DNA of 64,000 nucleotides from Synechococcus sp. HK01-R. Lineage in GTDB: Bacteria > Cyanobacteriota > Cyanobacteriia > PCC-6307 > Cyanobiaceae. Below, piece after piece: positions 10,363 to 19,828 of the stretch. The notes beneath the pieces were generated by a model. The model saw only the letters and a list, made by a program, of their open reading frames with translations, was not told the DNA's origin and ran no database searches. Position 1 is the stretch's first letter; each line of letters opens with the position of its first letter. The position numbers and the translations under genes are program-made. Location of the stretch: the NCBI RefSeq assembly GCF_014217855.1, contig NZ_CP059059.1:806001-870000 (forward strand), read 5' to 3'.

Positions 10363-13300
10363 CTGCGGGGGCCTTGGGGTCGCTGAGCGCAGGCTCGCGC
10401 TTGCCGAACAGTCGCTCTTCGAGACCCTTGATCACCACATAAAAGGGCGGCACCACGCCGAGCGAGAGGATGGTCGCCACCACCAGGCCACCGAAGATCA
10501 CCGTGCCGAGCGACTGCTGGCTCTGGGCGCCAGCGCCATTGGCCACCACCAGGGGGAGGAAGCCTGCCAGAGCTGCGATGGCGGTCATCAGGATCGGTCG
10601 CAGGCGCGACTCGGCCGAAGCGATCACCGCTTCTGTTGCCGTCATGCCTTCCTCGAGGTGTTGTTCGGCCACTTCGACGATCAGGATGCCGTTCTTGGCC
10701 GCCAGGCCGATCAGGGTCACCAGACCCACCTGGGCATAGATGTTGAGGTCGATCGAGCGTGCGGCCAGGAAGGCCAGGGCGCCGAGCATCGCCAGGGGCA
10801 CGGTCATCAGGATGATCACTGGCGTCACATAGCTCTCGTACTGAGCCGACAGCACCAGATACACGATCAGGATGCCCAGCCCGAACACGAGCACACTGGC
10901 GCTGCCGGCGGAGAGCTGAAGGGCGGCCAGACCGGTGAAGGCGTAGCCGATGTTGTTGAAATCAAGTTGCTTGAACAGGTTCTGGATTGCCGTCAGGGCC
11001 TGACCTGAGCTCTTGCCCAGCGCCTGGGCGCCCTGCACCAGCACCGTCCGGTAGAGGTTGTAGTGGCTGATGATTGGTGGGGCACTGTCCAGCTCCGCCT
11101 CCGCAAACTGCGACACCTGCACCATCTGGCCATCACGGCTCTTCACGTAGTAGCTGAGGATGCTGTCGATATCGGCCCGCTGCGCAGCCTCTGACTGCAC
11201 ATACACGTTGCGCACCTGACCATTTTCGTAGGTGAGGCCCGTGTAGCTGCCACCGGAAAGGGTGGCGATCGTGTCCATCGCTTCCTGATAGTCGACGTTG
11301 AGGGCGCCCATCAGAGCCCGATCCACCTTGAGGCCGAAGGCTGGTGCGCTGGGGATGAACTGGCTGTAGAGCGAGGAGAATTCACCGCTGGCCTTACCGG
11401 CTTTGATCAGCTTCTGGGCCTGGTCGTTGAGCTGATTGAAGCTGTAATCACCGGTGAGGTCATTGAACTGGAAGTAGAAGCCCCCCTGGGCGGAGAAGCC
11501 CGGCACTGCAGGGGGCTGGCCGATGACGGCAATGCCGCTGCTGAGTTTCGAGAGTTTGGCGTTGAGGCGATCGGCGATTGCAAAGGAGCTGTTGCTCTGG
11601 CCCGAGCGCTCGCTCAGCGGTTTGAGACCGACCATGATCGTGCCCTGGTCAGGGCTCGAGCCGTTGAAGCCATAGCCGCTGATCACGGCGGCGTCGCTCA
11701 CATCACTCTCTTGCTTGAGGATCGCGGCGATTTCCTTGCCCATCGACTGGGTCTGGCTCAGGGAGGCGCCGTTCTGCAATTGATAAATGCCAAGGATGTA
11801 GCCCTGGTCTTCATCGGGGATGAAGGCGGACGGCAGGGCCATGAAGGCGAGCACGGTGATCACGATGCCGCTGCCCAGGGCCACCATCACCCAGCGGCGG
11901 GCTCGGATCAGCGCCTGAATCAGGCGGGCATAGCCGTTCTGGAGTTTGGCGAAGTTGTTGTTGAACACCCGGAAGATCCGTGGCAGGTTCGCTCCCGCCA
12001 GGCCACCGACCACCACACCGAGGATGTAGGTCCATTGCCCGAAAGCAGCGGAGCTGAAGCGCCCGAAGGCCAGACCCACGATCACCCCGGCCACGGGCCA
12101 GGTCCAGCCTTTCGGTTCCGCCGTCTCGCCGCCGCGCAGGATCAGACCGGAGAGCATCGGCGAGAAGGTCAGCGCGTTGAAGGCGGAGATCGCGATTGAG
12201 AAAGCGATCGTCAGCGCGAACTGCTGGTAGATGATGCCGATGCTTCCCGGATAGAAGGCCACCGGAACGAACACAGCCATCAACACCAGGGCGGTGGCCA
12301 CCAGTGCGCCGAACAACTCACCCATGCAGGCGAGTGCTGCCTGGCGCGGCCGCATGCCCGCTTCGATGTTTTTCGACACCGCTTCGATCACCACAATCGC
12401 GTCGTCCACCACCAGGCCGGTGGCCAGCACCAGGCCGAGCAGGGTGAGCTGGTTGATCGAGAAGCCGAACACCTTGATGAAAGCGAAGGTGCCGATCAGG
12501 GAGATCGGAATCGCCAGGCTGGGCACCACGGTGGCGCGCCAGTTCTGCAGGAAGATGAACAGGATCAGCAGCACCAGCACGATCGCCAGGCCGAGGGCAT
12601 CGATCACGCCATCCACCGAGGCTTCGATGAACTGACCGATGTTGTACACCTGCGTCACAGTCACACCGGGTGGCACTGTGGCTGCAAACGACTCCATTTC
12701 CTTCACCACCGCATCGGCCACATCCAAGGCGTTGCTTTCAGGCGTCTTAAAGACGGCCACCGTGATCGCGTCGTGGTTGTCGGTGTTGACCGCTGCCGTT
12801 GTGTAGTTGTTGAAGCCGTATTGCACGCTGCCGACATCCTTGAGCAGCAGAAGGTTGCCGGTGGGCGAACGGCCGACGATCAGGTTGTTGAAGTCGTCGA
12901 TCGACACCAGGTTGCCGTTGTTCTGCACCAGCAACGGGTAGGTGTAGGCCTGATTGCCGGAGGCTGGAGGTCCCCCCACCAGGCCGCCCACCGCCGTGGT
13001 GTTTTGCGCCTGTACGGCATCAATCACCTGGCTGGCGGTGAGGTTGTTGGCGGCCAGCTTTCCAGGGTCGACGTTCAGCCAGTAGGCGGGATTGCTGCCG
13101 CCAAGGATGTTGACGTTGGCAACCCCGTCGATCCGCTCCAATGGGTAGTAGAGCTGCTCATAGATCAGGCCGTTGAGGTAGGCCGAGTCGAACTGGCCGT
13201 CGCTGGAGGACACCTGATAGGCCAGCAGAATCGAGGGGGTGCTTTGTTGCACCGACACGCCAGTGGCCGAGACCTGCGAGGGCAGCTGGGGCATCGCCAG

Positions 13301-13642
13301 AGACACGCGGTTCTGCACGTTCACCTGGTCGATATCGATATTCGTGGTCTCGTCGAAGTAGACCTGGATGATGCTCTGCCCCTCCATGTTGCTGGTGGAG
13401 GAGATGTAGGAGGCGCCGGGCACGCCATTGATCTGCTGCTCGAGCGGGTTGGTGACCGACTGTTCGGTGACCAGCGAGTTGGCGCCGCTGTAGTTGGCCG
13501 TCACCTGGATCAGGGGCGGCGCAATGTTGGGCAGGTTGGCGATCGGCAGGGTGGGGATAGCGATCACCCCCATCAGCACGATCAGGATGCTGCAGACGGT
13601 GGTGAGAACCGGCCGCCTGATGAAGTTGTCGGAAAACGCCAT
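10352..13642 (-). CDS. RND (HAE1/AcrB-type) efflux transporter
   Basis: Proton-driven inner-membrane pump of a tripartite efflux system. The 1096-residue protein starts with the typical 'FSDNFIRRPVLTTVCSILIV'. The proton-relay Asp pair is in 'GLVVDDAIVVIEAV' (TM4) and the partner Lys in 'IGLAAKNGILIVEVAE' (TM10). Two large periplasmic loops are visible. A cytoplasmic-facing Gly/Ala-rich insert between TM6 and TM7 ('GWTWPVAGVIVGLAFGRFSS') adds length over AcrB (about 1050). It lies 5 bases after its adaptor gene. No TolC-like outer-membrane partner is present in the window. Confidence 0.95.
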   Translation of the reverse strand: MAFSDNFIRRPVLTTVCSILIVLMGVIAIPTLPIANLPNIAPPLIQVTANYSGANSLVTEQSVTNPLEQQINGVPGASYISSTSNMEGQSIIQVYFDETTNIDIDQVNVQNRVSLAMPQLPSQVSATGVSVQQSTPSILLAYQVSSSDGQFDSAYLNGLIYEQLYYPLERIDGVANVNILGGSNPAYWLNVDPGKLAANNLTASQVIDAVQAQNTTAVGGLVGGPPASGNQAYTYPLLVQNNGNLVSIDDFNNLIVGRSPTGNLLLLKDVGSVQYGFNNYTTAAVNTDNHDAITVAVFKTPESNALDVADAVVKEMESFAATVPPGVTVTQVYNIGQFIEASVDGVIDALGLAIVLVLLILFIFLQNWRATVVPSLAIPISLIGTFAFIKVFGFSINQLTLLGLVLATGLVVDDAIVVIEAVSKNIEAGMRPRQAALACMGELFGALVATALVLMAVFVPVAFYPGSIGIIYQQFALTIAFSIAISAFNALTFSPMLSGLILRGGETAEPKGWTWPVAGVIVGLAFGRFSSAAFGQWTYILGVVVGGLAGANLPRIFRVFNNNFAKLQNGYARLIQALIRARRWVMVALGSGIVITVLAFMALPSAFIPDEDQGYILGIYQLQNGASLSQTQSMGKEIAAILKQESDVSDAAVISGYGFNGSSPDQGTIMVGLKPLSERSGQSNSSFAIADRLNAKLSKLSSGIAVIGQPPAVPGFSAQGGFYFQFNDLTGDYSFNQLNDQAQKLIKAGKASGEFSSLYSQFIPSAPAFGLKVDRALMGALNVDYQEAMDTIATLSGGSYTGLTYENGQVRNVYVQSEAAQRADIDSILSYYVKSRDGQMVQVSQFAEAELDSAPPIISHYNLYRTVLVQGAQALGKSSGQALTAIQNLFKQLDFNNIGYAFTGLAALQLSAGSASVLVFGLGILIVYLVLSAQYESYVTPVIILMTVPLAMLGALAFLAARSIDLNIYAQVGLVTLIGLAAKNGILIVEVAEQHLEEGMTATEAVIASAESRLRPILMTAIAALAGFLPLVVANGAGAQSQQSLGTVIFGGLVVATILSLGVVPPFYVVIKGLEERLFGKREPALSDPKAPAGAS

Positions 13643-13647
13643 GGCCT

Positions 13648-14793
13648 TCAGTTGCCCCTGGCGCCGTTGGCACTGTTGGAGACCTTCACCGGCAGGCCGT
13701 TGCTGAGCAGGGCCGTGTTGCTCACCACGACCGTTTCACCACGGTTCAGTCCGGAGCGCAGCGGGTAGAGGTTGTTCTGAAGCGTGCCGAGCACCACAGG
13801 TTTCTGCACCACGATCGGTGTGCTTGCCGGCAGCTTCTCCAGCTTCTGCTTGCTGGCTTCCGGCACGGAGCTGGAGGCCTTGATCTTGGGGAGGGCTTTG
13901 CTGAGGGGCACCACCACATACACGAAGGGTTGCTGCGCCTGCATGAACACCGCCTGCACCGGCACCGCCAGAGCCTGTTTCTGATCGATCAAGATCTGGC
14001 TCTTCACGAACTGGCCGGTTTTGAGCTTGCCGGTGAGGTTCGGGAAGGTGGCCTTCACCATCAAGGTGTTGGGCGACTGCTGGCTGCCGGAAATGCCGTA
14101 ATAGGGCGAGATGAAGGTCACACTCCCCTGGCCGCTGACCGGTGGTCTGGTCTGGGAGCTCACCTTCACGGTCTGTCCGATTTTGATCTGATCCGCCTGG
14201 GTGGCGGGGATCTGCATCAGCGTCCAGAGGCTGGAGTTATCGACGATGCCCGTGATCGCCTGGCCAGTCTGCACGTAATCGCCGAGCTTCACCGTGTCGA
14301 GATCCCCGACGATGCCGTCGATCGGTGAGCGCACGTATTTGTATCCGAGCGTGGCGGCACTGGCGAGGGCCTGATCGCGGGAGGCGATCGCCTGGGTGGC
14401 GTATTGGTCTCGGGTTTTGGCCGATGCCGCGCCCTGCTCGTAGAGGAATTCGTAGCGCTCGGCGTTGAGCTTGTCGGTGCGGGCCTGGGCGCGGGCGGCA
14501 TTGAGGGCGGCGCTCTGCTGCACGTTGTCGAGCACCAGGATCGGCTGGCCGGCCTTCACCCTGTCGCCTTCGCTGGCGAGAATCTTCACCACCCGGCCTT
14601 CCGTCTCCGGTCGCAGCGCCACATTGGTGGTCGACTCCAGCATGCTGATCGCTTCCACGCTGGGATTGAAGGTGGCCTCACCGATCCGAGCGGTCTGGAC
14701 GCTGAGGAACTGCTGAGCGGGCTGTTTGGGCTTGCTGCAGGAGGCCAGCAGTGCGGTACTGGCCAGCAGGGAGAGCGTCAGCGTTCGCCGCAC
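13648..14793 (-). CDS. RND efflux adaptor (membrane fusion lipoprotein)
   Basis: Periplasmic adaptor linking the RND pump to an outer-membrane channel, 381 residues. The N-terminus is a lipoprotein signal ('LLASTALLASC', Cys19). The lipoyl half-motifs are 'EGRVVKILASEGDRVKAGQP' and 'VRSPIDGIVGDLDTVKLGDY', separated by a short alpha-hairpin (about residues 85-140). Beta-barrel and membrane-proximal domains follow, with a Lys-rich insert ('PKIKASSSVPEASKQKLEKL'). It is the promoter-proximal gene of an adaptor-pump-hydrolase operon. Confidence 0.94.
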   Translation of the reverse strand: MRRTLTLSLLASTALLASCSKPKQPAQQFLSVQTARIGEATFNPSVEAISMLESTTNVALRPETEGRVVKILASEGDRVKAGQPILVLDNVQQSAALNAARAQARTDKLNAERYEFLYEQGAASAKTRDQYATQAIASRDQALASAATLGYKYVRSPIDGIVGDLDTVKLGDYVQTGQAITGIVDNSSLWTLMQIPATQADQIKIGQTVKVSSQTRPPVSGQGSVTFISPYYGISGSQQSPNTLMVKATFPNLTGKLKTGQFVKSQILIDQKQALAVPVQAVFMQAQQPFVYVVVPLSKALPKIKASSSVPEASKQKLEKLPASTPIVVQKPVVLGTLQNNLYPLRSGLNRGETVVVSNTALLSNGLPVKVSNSANGARGN

Positions 14794-14856
14794 TGTCGGA
14801 GTGGCAAGAGATGGCCAGAAACTACTGACGCTTCATGGAAGCGGTGGGTGTTGTGG

Positions 14857-16158
14857 TCAGTTTGTGACCGCGTCAATCGCAGCGTCGATCGCCCCGTAGC
14901 AGCAGGCCAATTGCGCATCGCTGATGCAGAGCGGCGGCAGCAGGTAGACGACGTTGCCGAGGGGCCGCAGATACACCCCCCGCTCCAGGCAATGGCGTTG
15001 AAGTTGCCGGCCCACGGGGTTGAGGTAATCGGTGTCACCAACAGCCAGATCGAAGGCGGCCATGGTGCCCAGGCAACGCAGCCGCTGCACGGCCTTTCGC
15101 TCTTGCAGGTGCTCTAGATGCTTGCGGTGGCGGGCCTCGAAGCCGCTGAAGGCCTCTGGGTTGGCCTCGAGCAGATCCAGGCTGGCGAGGGCGGCGGCAC
15201 AACCCAGGGGATTGGCCGTGAAGCTGTGGCCGTGGAAGAAGGTGTGAGTCGGTTCCGTGCTGATGAAGCCCTGATACAGGCGTTCGCTGGCCATCGTGCC
15301 CCCCATGGGCAGGAAGCCGCCGGTGAGCCCTTTGGAGAGGGCGATCAGATCCGGTTGGATCCCCGCCAGCTGGGAGGCGAACAGGGCGCCGGTGCGGCCG
15401 AAGCCGGTCATCACTTCATCGGCGATCAGCAGGGCGCCGCAGTCACGCAAGCGGGCGGCGACGGCCCTGAGGAATTCAGGACGCACCAGACGCATGCCGG
15501 AGGCTCCCTGGATCAGGGGCTCGACGATCAGCGCTGCTGTTGGCGTCGTCAGGGCCTGGTCGAGGGCTGCGAGTGCGACCTGCTCCCGCCCCTCCACCGT
15601 GGCATCGCCCCAGTGGGTGTGGGGCCAGGGGATGCGGCAGACGTCGAAGAGCAGGCTGTCGTAGGGGTCGGTGAACACCGAGCGATCACCGAGGGCCATC
15701 GCTCCAAAGGTGTCGCCGTGATAGGCCCCTTCAAAAGCGATCAGCTGACGGCGCTCGCTGCCCTGGTTGCGCCACCACTGCCAGGCGATCTTGAGCGCCA
15801 CTTCGACGGCCGTGGAGCCGTTGTCGGAGAAGAAGAGCCGATCAAGACCGGTGTGGGCGGCGAGGCGGCTGGCGAGCTGTTCGGCGGGCGCGTGGCTGAA
15901 GTTGGCGAAGATCACCTGCTCCAGCTGCGTGGCCTGATCGGCAATGGCGGCGGCGATCGTCGGCTCGCCATGGCCGTGCAGGGTGACCCACCAGCTGCTG
16001 ATGGCGTCGATCAGTTCACGGCTGCTTGAGGGAGAGCCCTCCAGGGGAGTGCTGTCGTCGAGCGTCAGCAGGCAGCCCTTGGCGCAACGCACCCGAAGAG
16101 GCTCAGGGTGCAAGGCCACCTGGGTGGTGGGGTGCCAGAGATGGGGATGCCAGGCCAT
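14857..16158 (-). CDS. bioA: Adenosylmethionine-8-amino-7-oxononanoate aminotransferase
   Basis: PLP enzyme of biotin synthesis that converts KAPA to DAPA with S-adenosylmethionine as amino donor. The product has 433 residues. It is a class III aminotransferase: 'FFSDNGSTAVEVALKIAWQ', 'AYHGDTFGAMALGD', 'LIADEVMTGFGRTG' (cofactor Asp) and the Schiff-base Lys in 'LIALSKGLTGGFLPMGG'. The N-terminal 'WHPHLWHPTTQ' is typical of BioA. The other bio genes are not in the window. It follows a glycosyltransferase gene by 10 bases on the same strand. Confidence 0.95.
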   Translation of the reverse strand: MAWHPHLWHPTTQVALHPEPLRVRCAKGCLLTLDDSTPLEGSPSSSRELIDAISSWWVTLHGHGEPTIAAAIADQATQLEQVIFANFSHAPAEQLASRLAAHTGLDRLFFSDNGSTAVEVALKIAWQWWRNQGSERRQLIAFEGAYHGDTFGAMALGDRSVFTDPYDSLLFDVCRIPWPHTHWGDATVEGREQVALAALDQALTTPTAALIVEPLIQGASGMRLVRPEFLRAVAARLRDCGALLIADEVMTGFGRTGALFASQLAGIQPDLIALSKGLTGGFLPMGGTMASERLYQGFISTEPTHTFFHGHSFTANPLGCAAALASLDLLEANPEAFSGFEARHRKHLEHLQERKAVQRLRCLGTMAAFDLAVGDTDYLNPVGRQLQRHCLERGVYLRPLGNVVYLLPPLCISDAQLACCYGAIDAAIDAVTN

Positions 16159-16168
16159 GAATGAGATC

Positions 16169-17308
16169 TCAGGCGCGGAGGTCGTTGATCAGCTGTTGAA
16201 TCGCACCAACCTGCTGCTCCACAGAGAACGAGTGGGCCAGGTCTCGGCCAGCGCCGGAGAGGTCGCGCCAGCTGGTGGGATCGCGCAGTAGCTGATTGAT
16301 GGCACCAGCCAGCACGGTTCCATCGTCGTTCACCGGAAAGAACAGGGATGACCCTTGATGAAATTCCCGATGCACGGGGATGTCGCTGATCAGGGTGGGC
16401 AGCCCTTCCGCCTTGGCCTCGAGAACGGGGTAATCAAAGCCCTCCTCCTTCGACGCAGAGATGAGGGCCAGGCTGCCCCTCAGGGTCTGGATCAGTGCCT
16501 CCGGCGGAAGCGATCGGATCAGCTCCACCCGCTCGGGTTGAGGCAGAGCCCTCAATCCCTTGCGCAAACGTTGACTGTCGGGGCCATCCCTGCCGATGAT
16601 TCGCACCCGGCCCTGCCAGTGGGGGAGCTGCCGTTGCACCCCCGCCAGCGCCCGCAGCAGTGCTGGCAGGTTCTTGTTGGCATCGTGGCGTGCCAGTACC
16701 ACCAGGTCGGCGCTCTGGGGGGCTGGTAGCACCGGTCGTTGCACGCGGATGCCATTGGCAACCACTCGGATCCGCTCGGCTGGCAGGCCGAAGCTGATCA
16801 GTTGATCGGCCACATGCCGGCTGATCGCGATCACCCTGGTGGCACAGCGCAGATGACGCGGCTGCCAAAAGCGGTACTTGAGCCAGGCCTTGCGGCTGTT
16901 GGGACAGGTGAGGGGTGTCAGGTCATGGCAGGTGATCAGCTGAGGGAGCTGTGGCCAGCAGAGCAGCGCATCAAAAAAGGGGGAATAGATCAGTTCGGGC
17001 AGTTCTCCATGGAACCCACTTCCCTGGAGCAGCGCCGGTAGATCGAGGCCGTGCTGGGTCATGCCATAGCGCTGGAGGAGGCGCATCAGACGACCGGGTG
17101 CCTGGGGGGGCGGCTCTGGCTGCCAGGTATCGCGGTCGATCAGGCAGCCCTGCCCGCTTCCATCAAGCTGCAGCCTCCAGCCCTCCAGCCCTGGAACGAC
17201 CCTCTGGACATAGCTCCCGAAGCCGGAATGGCCGGGCAGCCACGAGAGCAGATTGATCAGCAGAGTCAATCCCTTAAGGGCTGAGTGGGGACACATCCAG
17301 CGTCCCAT
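16169..17308 (-). CDS. Glycosyltransferase family 4 (GT-B fold)
   Basis: A retaining GT-B glycosyltransferase, 379 residues, probably for a surface polysaccharide or glycolipid. The N-terminal acceptor domain has 'LSWLPGHSGFGSYVQRVV'; the C-terminal nucleotide-sugar domain has 'DLVVLARHDANKNLPALLRA' and the E-x7-E motif in 'SKEEGFDYPVLEAKAEGLP'. Start options are ATG 17308, ATG 17296 or a later TTG. It is divergent from mutY. Donor and acceptor unknown. Confidence 0.9.
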   Translation of the reverse strand: MGRWMCPHSALKGLTLLINLLSWLPGHSGFGSYVQRVVPGLEGWRLQLDGSGQGCLIDRDTWQPEPPPQAPGRLMRLLQRYGMTQHGLDLPALLQGSGFHGELPELIYSPFFDALLCWPQLPQLITCHDLTPLTCPNSRKAWLKYRFWQPRHLRCATRVIAISRHVADQLISFGLPAERIRVVANGIRVQRPVLPAPQSADLVVLARHDANKNLPALLRALAGVQRQLPHWQGRVRIIGRDGPDSQRLRKGLRALPQPERVELIRSLPPEALIQTLRGSLALISASKEEGFDYPVLEAKAEGLPTLISDIPVHREFHQGSSLFFPVNDDGTVLAGAINQLLRDPTSWRDLSGAGRDLAHSFSVEQQVGAIQQLINDLRA

Positions 17309-17335
17309 GGGGGTCAGGGAGCCTTGCGTTGCGCG

Positions 17336-18643
17336 ATGGCAACGGCGGAGATTGCCAGCCGATCAGACGGGCACAATCGATCTCCAACTCTTCGCTTCAG
17401 ATCCGCCGCTGTGGAGCACACCATCGCTGACCGGCAGCTCGCTGCGGCTCTGCTCCAGTGGTGGCAGCAGCACGGTCGGCGCGCGCCGGAGACCAAACCC
17501 TGGATGGTCACGATCGAACGCTCCTGGCCCTTGCCCGATCAGGCGCTCGATCCCTACGGCATCTGGATCGCCGAGGTGATGTTGCAGCAGACCCAGCTGC
17601 AGGTGGTGTTGCCCTACTGGCAGCGATGGATGGCGGCCTTCCCTTCGCTCAAGGCCCTGGCCGCTGCAGATGAGCAGGCGGTGCTGCTGCAGTGGCAGGG
17701 CCTGGGCTACTACTCCCGTGCCCGGCGGCTGCTGGCCGCGGCCCGGCAGATGCAGGAGCAGATCACGGCCGGCCGGCCTGGCTCCGTAGCTTCCGCGGAT
17801 CCCGCTGCCTGGCCCCAGGAGCTGGAAACCTGGCTGGCGCTGCCCGGCATCGGTCGCAGCACCGCCGGCGGCATTCTCTCCTCGGCCTTCAACAGCCCCC
17901 TGGCAATTCTTGATGGCAATGTGCGCCGGGTGCTGGCGCGCCTGCAGGCCCATCCGCGCCCTCCGATGCGGTCACAGGCTCAGTTCTGGCGGTGGAGTGA
18001 GGCGCTGATTGCCGCCGCGCCAGGTCGCGCCCGCGATTGCAATCAGGCTCTGATGGATCTGGGCGCCACCCTCTGCACGCCGCGCAATCCAGCCTGCGGC
18101 CGCTGCCCCTGGCAGGACCGCTGCGCTGCTTACGCTTCCGGCACGCCTGATGCCTTTCCTGTGGCCGAACCCTCCCGCTCCCTTCCCTTTCAGGTGATCG
18201 GTGTAGGCGTCGTGCTCAACGATGCCGGCGAGGTGCTGATTGATCAACGGCTCAACGAGGGATTGCTCGGGGGGCTTTGGGAGTTTCCCGGCGGCAAGCA
18301 GGAACCGGGCGAGGCCATTGAGCACACCATCAGTCGGGAGCTGCGCGAGGAGCTGGCGATTGAGGTGGAGGTGGGTGAGTCTCTGATCAGCCTCGAGCAT
18401 GCCTACAGCCACAAAAAGCTGCGCTTTGAGGTGCATCTCTGCCGTTGGAACTCAGGCGAACCGCAGCCCCTGGCCAGTCAGCAGGTGCGTTGGGTGCGGC
18501 CTGAAGACCTCGACGCCTATCCCTTCCCTGCCGCCAATACGCGGATCATCGCGGCCCTCCAGGAGCGCCTTGGCAGCTCTGCGGCCGACTCCATCGCAGA
18601 CTCCAGCCCAGACTCTTCCGTCGATCTGCCCCAGGCGAGCTAA
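17336..18643 (+). CDS. mutY: A/G-specific adenine glycosylase with C-terminal Nudix domain
   Basis: MutY removes adenine mispaired with 8-oxoguanine. From ATG 17336 the protein has 435 residues. The catalytic domain has 'IWIAEVMLQQTQLQVVLPYW' and the helix-hairpin-helix 'LPGIGRSTAGGI' plus 'LDGNVRRVLARL'. The [4Fe-4S] motif is C-x6-C-x2-C-x5-C ('CTPRNPACGRCPWQDRC'). The C-terminal domain keeps what looks like a complete Nudix box (Gly...Glu...'RELREEL'), usually lost in MutY. The frame is open back to 17285, but that part overlaps the divergent glycosyltransferase. The last residues are repetitive (Asp-Ser units). Confidence 0.94.
   Translation: MATAEIASRSDGHNRSPTLRFRSAAVEHTIADRQLAAALLQWWQQHGRRAPETKPWMVTIERSWPLPDQALDPYGIWIAEVMLQQTQLQVVLPYWQRWMAAFPSLKALAAADEQAVLLQWQGLGYYSRARRLLAAARQMQEQITAGRPGSVASADPAAWPQELETWLALPGIGRSTAGGILSSAFNSPLAILDGNVRRVLARLQAHPRPPMRSQAQFWRWSEALIAAAPGRARDCNQALMDLGATLCTPRNPACGRCPWQDRCAAYASGTPDAFPVAEPSRSLPFQVIGVGVVLNDAGEVLIDQRLNEGLLGGLWEFPGGKQEPGEAIEHTISRELREELAIEVEVGESLISLEHAYSHKKLRFEVHLCRWNSGEPQPLASQQVRWVRPEDLDAYPFPAANTRIIAALQERLGSSAADSIADSSPDSSVDLPQAS
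18587..18622. repeat. 12-nt tandem repeat coding the MutY tail
   Basis: Three 12-nt units, gactccatcgca, gactccagccca and gactcttccgtc, encode Asp-Ser-Ile-Ala, Asp-Ser-Ser-Pro and Asp-Ser-Ser-Val. A fourth, decayed unit (Asp-Leu-Pro-Gln) follows. The tail lies after the Nudix-like domain and would be disordered. Confidence 0.8.
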
Positions 18644-18650
18644 GGCTGTT

Positions 18651-18718
18651 AATCGCCAATGCTTGTTGATCGCAAGTAGCTGTGGATCGCAAGTAGCTGT
18701 TGAGTGAAAAGAGCTGTT
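18651..18718. repeat. 17-nt tandem repeat downstream of mutY
   Basis: Two units, gatcgcaagtagctgtg (18668-18684) and gatcgcaagtagctgtt (18685-18701), differ at one base. A diverged unit precedes them (18651-18667, about 11 of 17 identical) and another follows (18702-18718). They fill most of the 138 bases between mutY and the sugar kinase. Seventeen is not a multiple of three and the stretch is probably not translated. Confidence 0.88.
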
Positions 18719-18781
18719 GGCAGTTGGCTGCTCTCTGGCCAAGCTGCAGGAATCTCTTCGTCCTATCGCTCTCTTCCATCC

Positions 18782-19828
18782 ATGGCTGAGTCGTCGCCGC
18801 AGGTGCTTTGTCTCGGTGAGGCCCTGGTGGATCGACTCGGTCCCCCCGGTGGCGATCTCTCCAGCGCTGGCCCTGAAGACTGCGATGACCGGCTGGGTGG
18901 TGCTCCTGCAAATGTGGCTTGCGCCCTGGCACGGCTGGGCACGCCCGTTGCCTTCGTTGGCCGGCTCGGTGATGACGCGATCGGCGCCAGCTTCCATGAA
19001 TTGCTTCAGGATCGTCATGTGGATCTGCGCGGTCTGCAGTGGGATCCGCAGCGGCCGACTCGGGTGGTGCTCGTGCGCCGATACAGCGATGGCGAGCGTG
19101 TGTTTCAGGGGTTCGCCGGCGATCACGGTGACGGTTTCGCCGACCAGGCCTTGGATCGAGCCCCCCTTGAGGTGGCCTGGGCACCCCTGGCTTCGGCCTT
19201 GCGCTGGTTGTTGATTGGCACCATCCCCTTGGCGAGCGAGGCATCGGCCGCGGCCCTGCAAGCAGCTGTGGCTCAGGCCAATCGCGATCATGTGCGCATC
19301 GCCCTTGATGTGAACTGGCGGCCCACCTTCTGGGATCCCTCCGCTTCCCCGGCTGCGGGCCCTGATCCGAATGCCCTGGCGGCCATGGCTCCCCTGCTGG
19401 AGCGGGCAGCGCTGCTCAAACTGGCGCGGGAGGAGGCCGACTGGCTCTTCAGCAGTGCTGATCCTGCGCTGATCAGCGCTTCGCTGCCCCAACGCCCCGA
19501 TGTGGTGGTCACCGACGGCGGCGATCCCGTGCGCTGGTGCATTGCCGGTCACACAGGAGCGATGCCGGTGCTGGCGCCTCCTCGTGTGGTGGACACCACC
19601 GGTGCCGGCGATGCCTTCACCGCAGGCCTGTTGCATCAGCTGGTGCGCTTGACCCCGGCTGTTGGGCAGCCCCTGGCGCTCCATGGGGCCGTGGTGGAGC
19701 AGGTGGTGCGGTATGCAGCAGCCTGTGGTGCGCTCGTGTGCGCCGGGGCTGGAGGGATCGACCCCCAGCCCTCAGCGGCTGATGTGGAGGCTTTTCTGGC
19801 TCAGGCGCCCGCTCCAGTCTCCGCCTGA
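18782..19828 (+). CDS. PfkB-family carbohydrate kinase (fructokinase-like)
   Basis: A ribokinase-fold sugar kinase of 348 residues. The N-terminal substrate-side motif is 'VLCLGEALVDRLGPPGG', then 'LGGAPANVACALARLGTPVA' (PfkB signature 1). The C-terminal anion hole and catalytic Asp are in 'VVDTTGAGDAFTAGLLHQL'. The order and the 'EALVD' start fit fructokinases, but the sugar cannot be proved. The frame runs back to 18704 through the repeat region; ATG 18782 is the family-like start. The 3' end overlaps tsaE by 28 bases (convergent). Confidence 0.88.
   Translation: MAESSPQVLCLGEALVDRLGPPGGDLSSAGPEDCDDRLGGAPANVACALARLGTPVAFVGRLGDDAIGASFHELLQDRHVDLRGLQWDPQRPTRVVLVRRYSDGERVFQGFAGDHGDGFADQALDRAPLEVAWAPLASALRWLLIGTIPLASEASAAALQAAVAQANRDHVRIALDVNWRPTFWDPSASPAAGPDPNALAAMAPLLERAALLKLAREEADWLFSSADPALISASLPQRPDVVVTDGGDPVRWCIAGHTGAMPVLAPPRVVDTTGAGDAFTAGLLHQLVRLTPAVGQPLALHGAVVEQVVRYAAACGALVCAGAGGIDPQPSAADVEAFLAQAPAPVSA

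Noticed and set aside
12773-13768. 331-codon open frame opposite the RND pump
   Set aside because: Antisense to conserved RND porter-domain sequence, no independent motif.
9326-18718. CRISPR-like arrays
   Set aside because: The repeats are directly adjacent 12-17-base units without spacers, and no cas gene is present.
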